Shown: positions 17,936-24,763, counted from the first letter of the stretch. The stretch: DNA of 24,763 nt from Prevotellaceae bacterium (GCA_031290375.1 JAITNR010000087.1:1-24763), one strand, 5' to 3'. The notes: generated by a model not told the origin, from the letters alone. A program made the numbers and translations.

Positions 17936-17943
17936 TAAAGATA
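17936..17943 (-). promoter_or_regulatory. Possible promoter of manC (TATCTTTA)
   Basis: The minus-strand octamer matches TAnnTTTG at all but the last base and lies about 27 nt ahead of the preferred manC start. The gap from the rodA stop to here (17944-18076) has no gene. It holds two copies of a poly-A + TACTTT motif around 18001-18033. Confidence 0.35.
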
Positions 17944-18076
17944 GTAATTTTTTGCCAATTAGAAAAATGTTTTGCATCGAAAAAAGTGTTAGCCTCCAAA
18001 AAAAAATACTTTGTTTATTTAAAAAAATACTTTATCCTTGCATTTGCTTTCTATAGACAAAAAAGATAAAAATAAT

Positions 18077-19540
18077 TCAATTATAATAGCTACTAAATCG
18101 TTGGGCATCAAATCTTAGAAAAATAAACAAAAGAATCGTAAAAGCGAGCAGTGAAGAGCCTCCGTAACTGTAAAAGGGCAACGGAATACCTATTACGGGC
18201 ATCACTCCAAGCACCATTCCGATATTAATCAAGATGTGGAACATAAAAATCCCAGCAACGCAATAGCCATACACTTTGGCTGCAGTATCTAACTGTCGTT
18301 CAGCCAATTTGATCAAGCGAAAGAGGAAAACAATAAACATGGCTATCACAACACTACTGCCTGCAAAGCCCAGTTCTTCGCCGATAGTGCAAAAAATAAA
18401 GTCGGTGTCCTGCTCCGGCACAAATTTGAGTTTGGTTTGCGTCCCCTTCAAAAAGCCCTTACCAAACAATCCACCCGAACCTATTGCTATTTTTGACTGA
18501 TTTACATTCCATTCCGCACCTTTAGGGTCATCTTTCATACCCAAAAACACTTCAATTCGAGTACGTTGATGCTCTTTCATAACATCGTCATACACGAATT
18601 CAACCAAATAGGCGTAGCCGATAAATCCAATCACAAACAATATCACCCACAAATATTTAAGTTTGAATGTTTTAGTTAAATAAAAAATCAAAAACGACAC
18701 AAATCCCCCTGAAAGCAAAAGGGAAATATTAACAAAATTAACTTTTATAAAATATTTATTTATTAAAATTGTTGATAAAAATACCAGCATATAGGCAATT
18801 ATCAAGTATATGGTTTTGAAGCTGTTATCTCTCCCTCTATTGTTATTATAGATGATAATTGCTATTATGTTTATCAAATTAATATCAATAAAACGTCCCA
18901 TATCGCCTTCCGAACCTAACGTAGTGCTGTGGGCGGATAAAATTATCGTTATAAAAACCACAAGCAACAAAAGTCCTGTCAGAAGCACGTATTGGGGCAG
19001 TCCTTCGCGATAGAGCATCAGAGCAAATGCCAGAAACACAAGTGCCGTTCCTGTTTCGTTTTGCATCAGAATAATCGACACCGGCAAACATATCAGCAAA
19101 ACTATCAGCAAAACTTTTTTTGATGCAGGGAAAAATTTATAATTCGGAGAACTGATAAGTTTCGCCAATGCCAAAGCTGTGGCGAACTTTGCAAATTCGG
19201 CGGGTTGCACCGAAACGGGTCCCAAAACCAACCACGAATGAGAGCCTTTGATGTTCGGAGCAAGAAACACCGTAATGATAAGCAACAGAACAACCGCTCC
19301 ATATATCACATTTGCCAGCGAAAGCAGTGCGTTGATGTTCAAACTGAGAATAACTGCGGCGGCAATAAAACACGTTCCAATCCAAATCAACTGCATCACA
19401 GAACGATGAGCAAAATTCAACGTTGGCATTTGCGAACTATCATAACTCGCCTCATAAATACACACCCAACCCATCACAACGAAGAGCAGATACATTATCA
19501 GCGTCTGTTTGTCTATATGTCTGAAGATTGAGTTTGCCAT
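18077..19540 (-). CDS. rodA: Rod-shape SEDS peptidoglycan glycosyltransferase
   Basis: The product is 487 residues of the SEDS family, which polymerises lipid II during side-wall growth in partnership with a class B PBP. It is a multi-pass inner-membrane protein. Diagnostic stretches are QPAEFAKFATALALAKL, MQNETGTALVF, WNVNQSKIAIGSGGLFGKGF, the extracellular-loop motif EQDTDFIF with Asp380 (the region of the conserved catalytic-loop Asp) and PLPFYSYGGSSLL near the end. It is over 100 residues longer than E. coli RodA (370). The extra length lies at about 205-310 as several added hydrophobic segments, as I recall from other Bacteroidota RodA. The usual partners mreB, mreC and pbp2 are not adjacent. 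It starts 36 nt after the LuxR-type gene and may be read from the glnS promoter. Confidence 0.94.
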   Translation of the reverse strand: MANSIFRHIDKQTLIMYLLFVVMGWVCIYEASYDSSQMPTLNFAHRSVMQLIWIGTCFIAAAVILSLNINALLSLANVIYGAVVLLLIITVFLAPNIKGSHSWLVLGPVSVQPAEFAKFATALALAKLISSPNYKFFPASKKVLLIVLLICLPVSIILMQNETGTALVFLAFALMLYREGLPQYVLLTGLLLLVVFITIILSAHSTTLGSEGDMGRFIDINLINIIAIIIYNNNRGRDNSFKTIYLIIAYMLVFLSTILINKYFIKVNFVNISLLLSGGFVSFLIFYLTKTFKLKYLWVILFVIGFIGYAYLVEFVYDDVMKEHQRTRIEVFLGMKDDPKGAEWNVNQSKIAIGSGGLFGKGFLKGTQTKLKFVPEQDTDFIFCTIGEELGFAGSSVVIAMFIVFLFRLIKLAERQLDTAAKVYGYCVAGIFMFHILINIGMVLGVMPVIGIPLPFYSYGGSSLLAFTILLFIFLRFDAQRFSSYYN

Positions 19541-19576
19541 TGTCTTAATTATGTTTTAAATAAATTGTAAATAACT

Positions 19577-20149
19577 CTAAATGAGTTTGTTTGAAATAGC
19601 ATAGATAGTTAATCCTGCCGTACTGTGAATTTGCAGTTTTGCCGCAATATTTCGCCTGTGCGTTGTTACGGTATGCACCGAAAGGTATAATTTGTCAGCT
19701 ATTTGTTTATTTGTAAGTCCTTTAACTACTTCGGATACAACTTCTTTTTCTCTTTGGCTCAAAGCGTTTATCTCCTGCTCTCTGTCGGGCAGTTCAAACA
19801 AGTCGGTAATCGTTTGCTTAATTTTTTCCTCATCATCAAAAATTGTAATAACCTCATCAAACTCCCTAATTATAAACGAACTGAAAAGGCTCGTTTGCAA
19901 AGCAATGAATTTTGTTTTGTTGTTAATATACTGCTTTTTGAAATTCTGAATGCCTTGAACAAACAAAAAAGTCGGATTAATCAACAAAATATCAGGTATT
20001 TGAGATATAGAAACTTTTTTTAGAGCTTCAAAATCAGAAATCTCAAAAATATCTGTATGAAAACCGTGTATTTTCTTTAAAATAGTGCTTAACCCCCTGC
20101 TAATCACTACCGAAGGTTCGGCAATTGCTATTTTTATGGACTTTATCAT
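19577..20149 (-). CDS. LuxR-type regulator with degenerate receiver domain
   Basis: The product is 190 residues from ATG 20149. The open frame continues upstream, but a start at MIKSIKIAIAEPSVV lines up with the first strand of a receiver domain and lies 22 nt after the previous stop. Residues 1-115 have receiver-like order, yet the phospho-acceptor position at the end of strand 3 (DILLINPTF) is Asn58 instead of Asp, and the acidic pair near the N-terminus is reduced to Glu11. Residues 130-186 are a LuxR/NarL helix-turn-helix (LSQREKEVVSEVVKGLTNKQ then IADKLYLSVHTVTTHRRNI). It should bind DNA but not respond to ordinary phosphotransfer. It is directly downstream of a RIC-like hemerythrin gene, suggesting a joint regulatory role. 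Targets are unknown. Confidence 0.85.
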   Translation of the reverse strand: MIKSIKIAIAEPSVVISRGLSTILKKIHGFHTDIFEISDFEALKKVSISQIPDILLINPTFLFVQGIQNFKKQYINNKTKFIALQTSLFSSFIIREFDEVITIFDDEEKIKQTITDLFELPDREQEINALSQREKEVVSEVVKGLTNKQIADKLYLSVHTVTTHRRNIAAKLQIHSTAGLTIYAISNKLI

Positions 20150-20171
20150 TTTTGAATCGTAAATTAATAAT

Positions 20172-20867
20172 TTAATGTTCCCAACGTTTAACAACTGTCC
20201 CCTCCAAATTCCTAACCAACGGTACAAGCAACCGGTCTTCGATAGCATTGTGAGAGGCAAGGTCTTCTTCGCAGGCAAAAATATCAAACAAAACCGAATT
20301 GAGTTCGTTTGAACTTTTTATAGGGTAGTATTTGATAATAAGGCTTTTAAACTCATTAAGCCGTTTTTCTACCTGACTGTGCTGCTTGGCAAAAATATTG
20401 ACATTGTAATTGCTGTCAGGCTTATTATCAAGCAGTTGCCTGATATACGGAAACAACATCTTTTCCTCATATTCCATGTGCTTTTTTACTTCCAACACAT
20501 ATTCGTCAAAGTAATGAAGCACTGCCTTGGACAGTTCGTTGTTGTCGTTGTTCATTATTTTTTCCAACTCTGTTCTGATAGTTTTGAAGCGAAACCCCAA
20601 AAAGAACGAATGTGAGTTTTGCAAATAACAAACTAATTCATTTACAGAAATTTGCCTGTTGCTAAAATCATTTTTTTCGTCCCTGTCAAGTATCAAATCC
20701 ACTACCGCCAAAAAGGTGTTGGTATCCACGCCGTTTTCGATGCAAACCTCGTCAATGGTTTTGTCGCCGAAACCCAACGAGATGCCGAAACGAGCCATTA
20801 CGAGCAACATCTTGTAGTGGCTTGTAGTCAAAAGGCTCATTTTGTCAATAGGTCTGTATGTTGTCAT
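20172..20867 (-). CDS. RIC/YtfE-like hemerythrin protein lacking the N-terminal Cys pair
   Basis: The product is 231 residues from ATG 20867, whose ATGA overlaps the glnS stop, a sign of translational coupling. The arrangement is that of RIC (YtfE/ScdA) proteins: an N-terminal helical domain of about 60 residues, then a four-helix hemerythrin domain. All six expected diiron ligands are present at near-identical positions to E. coli YtfE: His86, His130, Glu134 (HMEYEEKMLFP), His163, His206 and Glu210 (HNAIEDRLLVP). The Cys-Cys-Gly-Gly of the RIC N-terminal domain is replaced by Gly32-Phe33-Gly34-Asp35. It probably binds O2, NO or peroxide at a diiron site, as a sensor or scavenger rather than an iron-sulfur repair enzyme. 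It is paired with the LuxR-type gene downstream. Confidence 0.85.
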   Translation of the reverse strand: MTTYRPIDKMSLLTTSHYKMLLVMARFGISLGFGDKTIDEVCIENGVDTNTFLAVVDLILDRDEKNDFSNRQISVNELVCYLQNSHSFFLGFRFKTIRTELEKIMNNDNNELSKAVLHYFDEYVLEVKKHMEYEEKMLFPYIRQLLDNKPDSNYNVNIFAKQHSQVEKRLNEFKSLIIKYYPIKSSNELNSVLFDIFACEEDLASHNAIEDRLLVPLVRNLEGTVVKRWEH

Positions 20868-22537
20868 TTTTTCCAACTATCTTTTAATGAAACAGTTCTG
20901 TTAAAAATCAGATGATTCGCCGTTGAGTCGTAATCCACACAGAAGTAGCCCAACCGCTGAAACTGAAAACGTTCAAGTGGTTTTACATCTTTCAGGCACG
21001 GCTCTAACTTGCAGTTTGTCAGCAGTCTCTTAGAGTCAGTATTTAGCAGTTCCCTGAAATCACATTCCATTTCTGACGGATTTTCAACGTTGAACAGCCT
21101 GTCATACACTCTCACCTCAGCATCAATAGCATCGTGTGCCGAAACCCAATGCAAAGTACCTTTTACCTTGCGATTTGCCTCAGGCATTCCGCTTCTGGTA
21201 TTGGGGTCGTAAGTACAATAAATCTCTTGAATTTCACCGTTTTCGTCTTTTTTACAACTTGTGCATTTTATTATATAGGCGTTTTTGAGCCTCACTTCGC
21301 CACCGGAGAAAAGCCTGAAATAACCTTTTTGAGGATTTTCCATAAAATCGTCCCTTTCGATGTAGATATTTCGGGAAAATTCTATTTGACGGGTGTCGTT
21401 CGGATTTTCGGGGTTGTTTTCTGCGGTCAGTTGTTCTATTTGATTTTCGGGATAATTTTCAATAACCAACTTAACAGGGTTAAGCACTGCCGAAACACGC
21501 TTTGCCGTTGCATTGAGATTTTCCCTTATAGACGCTTCCAAGAGCGAAACGTCTATCATCGCCTCGAATTTGGTATAGCCTATTCTGTCGATAAAATTTC
21601 TGATGGCTTCGGGGGTGTAGCCTCGTCTTCTCAACCCGCACAATGTAGGCATACGAGGGTCGTCCCAGCCTGAAACAAGATTTTCCTGCACAAGTTGAAG
21701 CAACTTTCTTTTACTCATCATTGTATAGGTAATGTTGAGCCGATTGAATTCTCTCTGTTTGGGGCGGTAACCAGATGTGGCAAATTGGTCGATATACCAG
21801 TCGTAGAGCGGGCGATGAACCTCAAATTCGAGCGTACATATTGAATGCGTAACACCCTCAAAATAATCACTCTGCCCGTGTGCAAAATCGTACATCGGAT
21901 AGACTTTCCAGTCATATCCTGTTCTGTGATGAGGATGAGTGGTAATTATGCGGTACATGATCGGGTCTCGAAAGTGCATATTGGGGTGAGCCATATTGAT
22001 TTTTGCTCTGAGAACCATTTTCCCGTCAGTAATTTCGCCATCGCTCATTTGCTCAAACAGTTGCAAATTTTCCTCAACAGGACGATTTCTAAACGGACTG
22101 TCGGTTCCTGCCACAGTAGGTGTACCCTTCTGACCGGCAATCTGCTCGGAAGTCTGCTCATCAACATACGCCTTGCCCTGCTTGATAAATTCTATTGCCA
22201 AATCAAAAAGTTTCTGAAAATAGTCGGAGGCATAATATACATTTTCCCACTCAAAACCAAGCCATTGAATATCTTCCTTGATGGCCTCCACATACTCGAC
22301 ATCCTCCTTGACGGGATTGGTGTCGTCAAATCTGAGATTGCAGGTGCCATTATACTTTTGGGCAATGCCAAAATCAAGACAAATTGCCTTGGCGTGCCCG
22401 ATATGAAGGTAGCCGTTGGGTTCAGGCGGAAAACGGGTCTGAATTTTCCCGTTGTTCAACCCATTATTCAAGTCATCTTCTACTATTTGCTCAATAAAAT
22501 TGAGAGTTTTCTTCTCCTGTTCAATGTTCTGTGTCAT
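20864..22537 (-). CDS. glnS: Glutaminyl-tRNA synthetase
   Basis: The product is 557 residues (E. coli GlnRS is 554) and charges tRNA-Gln. It is a class I synthetase with RFPPEPNGYLHIGHAKA (HIGH at 45-48), the LRFDDTNP segment, a DFAHGQSDYFEGVTHSICTLEF block and the KMSKS equivalent MMSKRK at 273-278. The C-terminal anticodon-binding beta-barrel region is complete. The stop overlaps the start of the RIC-like gene by 4 nt. Two -7 promoter elements lie about 100-130 nt upstream. Discriminating GluRS from GlnRS relies on these blocks, which are clearly of the GlnRS type. Confidence 0.97.
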   Translation of the reverse strand: MTQNIEQEKKTLNFIEQIVEDDLNNGLNNGKIQTRFPPEPNGYLHIGHAKAICLDFGIAQKYNGTCNLRFDDTNPVKEDVEYVEAIKEDIQWLGFEWENVYYASDYFQKLFDLAIEFIKQGKAYVDEQTSEQIAGQKGTPTVAGTDSPFRNRPVEENLQLFEQMSDGEITDGKMVLRAKINMAHPNMHFRDPIMYRIITTHPHHRTGYDWKVYPMYDFAHGQSDYFEGVTHSICTLEFEVHRPLYDWYIDQFATSGYRPKQREFNRLNITYTMMSKRKLLQLVQENLVSGWDDPRMPTLCGLRRRGYTPEAIRNFIDRIGYTKFEAMIDVSLLEASIRENLNATAKRVSAVLNPVKLVIENYPENQIEQLTAENNPENPNDTRQIEFSRNIYIERDDFMENPQKGYFRLFSGGEVRLKNAYIIKCTSCKKDENGEIQEIYCTYDPNTRSGMPEANRKVKGTLHWVSAHDAIDAEVRVYDRLFNVENPSEMECDFRELLNTDSKRLLTNCKLEPCLKDVKPLERFQFQRLGYFCVDYDSTANHLIFNRTVSLKDSWKK

Positions 22538-22640
22538 ATAAAATGTGTATTTACAAACTATAAATTATTTATTTTCAATATGTTGGATAAAATATTATCT
22601 AATTGTTCATTATAACTGAAAGTCATAAAAAATCAGACCA

Positions 22641-22667
22641 CAAAGTTAAGAAATAAACTCAAAGGTA
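22641..22667 (-). promoter_or_regulatory. Two -7 elements upstream of glnS
   Basis: On the minus strand, TACCTTTG (22660-22667) is followed 11 nt later by TAACTTTG (22641-22648). Both match TAnnTTTG exactly. Either could start the glnS unit with a leader of about 95-120 nt. The remaining sequence between glnS and this site is AT-rich with no gene. Confidence 0.5.
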
Positions 22668-22740
22668 GAAAAAATATTTGTAAATGGCTAAATCTTTTTT
22701 AATGAATAATGCCAATCACGAGTTGAATAGTGTTTATTTA

Positions 22741-22785
22741 GCCCGATAGGGCGTTATGTGAATATCCACAGGTTTCACCTGTGGA
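22741..22785. repeat. Double-hairpin repeat (REP-like)
   Basis: A small GCCC-GATA-GGGC hairpin (22741-22752) is followed by 12 nt and a perfect 9-bp stem with a 3-nt loop (22765-22773 with 22777-22785, TCCACAGGT/ACCTGTGGA). There is no T-run, so it is not a standard terminator. The layout, with GTTATGTGAATA between the hairpins, resembles dispersed repeats I recall from Bacteroidota intergenic regions. The rest of the 22668-22838 gap shows no gene. Confidence 0.6.
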
Positions 22786-23511
22786 TTGAGTAATTGAATA
22801 ATTGATTACGTTAGTCGTATTGTATTGTTTTATTCAAAATGAAGACAACAAAATTGTTATTATTTCCGCTGCTTTTCGCAGCGATGGCGACAATGCCGCA
22901 AGGAGCAATGTCGCAGGTTACAATCGGTGCTGACCAACCGCCACAGAGTTTTTCTGTGCTGGAACTTATCAGCGGCACTAACAAAGGCTTGCGCCTGCCG
23001 CAACTCAAAGAAAATGAGCGCAATGGCATAATACAGCAGATAGACGCTATGTCTGACCCTACCGCAAAGGCAAAGGCGCAAGATTTGGCACGCGGTCTGA
23101 CCATCTACAACACTGACGCAAAATGCGTACAGTATTGGAATGGCTCGTCTTGGATTCCAGCAGGCATCTGTGGAGTTGTAATACCTTCTATTGATTTTCC
23201 CAAGCCTCTCGGGTGTGTTGATAGTGATGACCCTAAACCTGTTACATGGATGTCTTACAACCTTGGTGCTGCTACTTCTGCTACTATCGGAACGGAAACT
23301 TACGACTTGACTACCCAAAGGGCAAATGAAATGGCTTACGGACAAGGCGGCGAGTGACAGCGTAACCAACACCGATTCTACTGTTTACAGTGCTCAGTAC
23401 CAATGGGGACGCCAAACTGACGGACATCAAAAACGCAGTTCTGCCACAATAGCTGTAGGATCAGTCAACATCGCTGACTATTCTAATGGGGACGGCACAG
23501 GGCAAATTAAA

Positions 23512-23529
23512 AGTACAAGTACAAGTACA
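23512..23529 (+). repeat. (AGTACA)3 in-frame hexanucleotide repeat
   Basis: Three tandem copies of AGTACA encode Ser-Thr three times inside the FISUMP gene. Six-base units preserve frame, so slippage would only alter the length of a Ser-Thr linker. Confidence 0.7.
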
Positions 23530-24099
23530 GACAAATTCATTACGAATATCACCGTCGCTTTTGTCTGGGACTGGCAAAAGACGCATTATGACCTTTCTGA
23601 CCTTTGGGGTAACGGCGTTGTTGTCGGTACATCCACGGGAGCAACACCTGCTGACGGCAATCCATATGACGACGGTGATGGTATTAAATATTACCAGAAA
23701 CCTGTCAAGCAGCCCGCCGACCCTTGTCCTGAAGGCTGGCGCGTTCCTACACAGGACGAATGGGAAACTCTTGGCAACTATTGCAATGCCAGCAGTGTCG
23801 CAGACAATACCAACGGTTACTTCCCTACTAATTCTCCCAGTAGCTATGCTACTGTTACAACTGTCGGTTCCGGTACGACTACGGTTCCAATAAATAATCC
23901 GAATTTGGTTTGGGTTACTGTTGCCAATGGTTTGCCGGATGCTTCCAACTGGTCTTATGCCACTCCGAGCCTCAAAGTTGGCGGTTACGCTCTTTACAAC
24001 AAAACCGACTGGGATAATGCCGATGCAGGTTACAAAAACGGTACTTTGCACTTATACGACGCGGATGCCCCGCGTGTTTTGCTTTTCTTGCCCTCAGTG

Positions 24100-24270
24100 G
24101 GCTACCCGCAGCAACGGCGGCGGTCTGGAGATCGTAGGCGACTACAGCGGCTACTGGAGCAGTACGGTTAGCGGGGGGATATACTCGTATAACTTGGTCT
24201 TCTACAGTACGTACGTACGTACATCCGCACGCCGCCAGCGTCAGATCGTACGGCTTGGGCGTGCGTTGTG
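24100..24270 (+). other. Candidate hypervariable (DGR-type variable repeat) segment of the FISUMP gene
   Basis: GC rises here to roughly 60% (by hand count 65% for 24061-24120 and 62% for 24121-24180), well above the rest of the window. Read in the repaired frames, positions that are usually Asn in FISUMP C-termini are codons ending in C with other first or second bases: AGC, GGC, ATC, GAC, TAC, GTC, CAC, GCC. Conserved codons (TGG, TTC, TTG, GTA, CGT, TGT) are kept. This pattern fits A-to-N change of AAC codons. The GC-rich end (24251-24270) could serve as the initiation site for mutagenic homing. No template copy or reverse transcriptase is in the window. Confidence 0.4.
24207..24222 (+). 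repeat. (GTAC)4 tetranucleotide repeat in coding sequence
   Basis: Four perfect GTAC units. With four units, the frame that reads YWSSTVSGG misses the conserved end. With three units it continues as FYSTYVHPHAAS and then YGLGVRCVAE-stop. Gain or loss of one unit would therefore switch the C-terminus. Confidence 0.8.
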
Positions 24271-24308
24271 TCGCAGAATGAATTTAATTCGGTTATTTAT
24301 TAATCTTT

Positions 24309-24763
24309 GGTAATGTCCTAATTTAATTGTTATATATATGGTTTCATAAACGCATATTTTACATTCCACACATTATTTGTTATTCCAGCCACCAACGCCG
24401 GTGTTCGAGGTGTTCGTGTTTTGTCAGGATTTTTGCTCAACGTACCATGTGGTCGGATAAAATTGTAAAAATAAACCGTTAAACCAATTTTTGCCTCAAA
24501 ATACTCCATTTCCTTGGCAAACGTCAAACTTTTCCTCCTTAGATGTGAATTTAACTGTCCCAATGTGCCGTTTGAACGTTCTATATAAGAAGTATTTATC
24601 TTATTGCTAACACTTTGCAAAAGTTTTTGTTTGATTCTTTCTTCGTCACCAAACACGATTCTTTTTTCTACTTTAACAACCTTGCCGTTTTCTCTGGTTT
24701 TGTGAACCACTGCATAATCAAGTTGTTCATCAAGAATCATTTTACCTTTTTTCGGACGACCGC
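24309..24763 (-). mobile_element. IS1-like insertion sequence, one end, truncated by the window
   Basis: A transposase reading frame runs in from the right edge and stops 21 nt before GGTAATGTCC (24309), which resembles the GGTAATG/GGTGATG ends of IS1-family elements. If 24309 is the outer end, the element lies 27 nt after the FISUMP stop codon. The other end and any target-site duplication are outside the window. Confidence 0.6.
24330..24763 (-). CDS. IS1-like DDE transposase, C-terminal part
   Basis: The frame is open through the right edge (…GRPKKGK before the first internal Met at 24740), so only the C-terminal ~144 residues are seen. TSYIERSNGTLGQLNSHLRR includes a likely catalytic Glu (codon at 24579-24581), followed by RKSLTFAKEMEYFEAKIG, which parallels the IER-N-L…RLGRKSLSFSKS block of IS1 InsB. 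A YNFIRPHGTL segment and a RTPALVAGIT end follow, as in longer IS1-group or related transposases. It ends in TAA at 24330-24332. No frameshift is seen in this part, so it may be active. The exact IS group is uncertain. Confidence 0.8.
   Translation of the reverse strand, partial: GRPKKGKMILDEQLDYAVVHKTRENGKVVKVEKRIVFGDEERIKQKLLQSVSNKINTSYIERSNGTLGQLNSHLRRKSLTFAKEMEYFEAKIGLTVYFYNFIRPHGTLSKNPDKTRTPRTPALVAGITNNVWNVKYAFMKPYI

Larger units (their letters stand above)
22839..24281 (+). pseudogene. FISUMP (Fib_succ_major) surface protein gene, frame broken three times
   Basis: One gene spread over three frames. Part 1 (22839 to about 23313) starts with a signal peptide (MKTTKLLLFPLLFAAMATMP) and the VTIG...LRLPQL opening common in Bacteroidota surface proteins, then WMSYNLGA. 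Part 2 (about 23314-24105) carries QYQWGRQTDGHQKRSS, DPCPEGWRVPTQDEWETL and LFLPSVGY, the core of the FISUMP domain. Part 3 continues RSNGGGLEIVGDYSGYWSST, and after a last shift the gene ends ASVRSYGLGVRCVAE with TGA at 24279-24281. Each shift is corrected by removing one base (or one 4-nt unit): near CTACCC 23311-23316, CTACCC 24102-24107 and (GTAC)4 24207-24222. The repaired product would be about 480 residues and secreted. All motifs are otherwise intact, so decay is recent, the gene is phase variable, or the assembly has errors. Confidence 0.8.

Noticed and set aside
17910..17999. A 30-residue N-terminal extension of manC
   Set aside because: The extension precedes the normal start of the nucleotidyltransferase domain and overlaps a promoter-like TATCTTTA; ATG 17909 or 17900 fits the family length better.
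20150..20287. A longer LuxR-type protein starting inside the hemerythrin gene
   Set aside because: The extra residues are out-of-frame reading of the upstream gene and do not belong to a receiver domain; ATG 20149 aligns with the first receiver strand.
22765..22785. A Rho-independent terminator upstream of the FISUMP gene
   Set aside because: The perfect 9-bp stem has no following T-run on either strand, and no gene ends close by on the plus strand.
23311..24107. Programmed +1 frameshifting at the two CTACCC sites
   Set aside because: The codon phase of the hexamer differs between the two sites (ACC|C versus TAC|CC), there is no shared stop codon or stimulatory structure, and a third unrelated break follows, so one decoding mechanism does not explain it.

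Overview
The window is a piece of a Bacteroidota chromosome, most likely Bacteroidales. The evidence is a type IX secretion sorting domain, TAnnTTTG-type promoter elements (TACCTTTG, TAACTTTG), an archaeal/eukaryal-type prolyl-tRNA synthetase, DapL, a DUF4301 protein, Bacteroidota-style outer-membrane polysaccharide export lipoproteins and a FISUMP (Fib_succ_major) surface protein. The DNA is AT-rich, and most genes are intact and tightly packed. No tRNA, rRNA or CRISPR array was seen.

Layout. 1-2059: end of a T9SS-secreted surface protein, closed by a strong terminator. 2060-2679: a long non-coding stretch with a degenerate inverted-repeat element and the promoter/leader of the next operon. 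2680-6658: a three-gene export block (two tandem OPX lipoproteins and a Wzc-like chain-length regulator/tyrosine kinase with a Gly-Tyr repeat tail). 6714-8192: proS. From 8405 to 22537 all genes are on the minus strand. They form probable units glnS - RIC-like hemerythrin - LuxR-type regulator - rodA; manC - DUF4301 - uridine phosphorylase; and kbl - dapL - large orphan NtrY-like histidine kinase. 22538-22838: the glnS promoter and a double-hairpin repeat. 22839-24281: a FISUMP gene read in three frames. 24309 to the right edge: the end of an IS1-like element.

How the genes work together. The OPX/Wzc block can move a surface glycan across the outer membrane, but the window has no glycosyltransferase, flippase or polymerase. 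manC could supply GDP-mannose, and DUF4301 carries UGPase-like motifs suggesting a second sugar-nucleotide enzyme. The RIC-like protein keeps all six diiron ligands but lacks the usual Cys-Cys. It is translationally coupled to glnS and followed by a LuxR regulator whose receiver has Asn in place of the phospho-acceptor Asp. That pair looks like a small phosphorylation-independent oxygen/NO/redox response module.

Most notable region. The 3' end of the FISUMP gene is much more GC-rich than its surroundings. At positions where FISUMP proteins usually carry Asn, it has a run of NNC codons for Ser, Gly, Ile, Asp, Tyr, Val, His and Ala. That is what adenine-specific mutagenesis of AAC codons by a diversity-generating retroelement (DGR) would leave. 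The same segment holds a frame-breaking (GTAC)4 repeat and one of two further single-base frameshifts. No reverse transcriptase or template repeat is in the window, so the DGR reading is an inference that can be tested on the rest of the genome.
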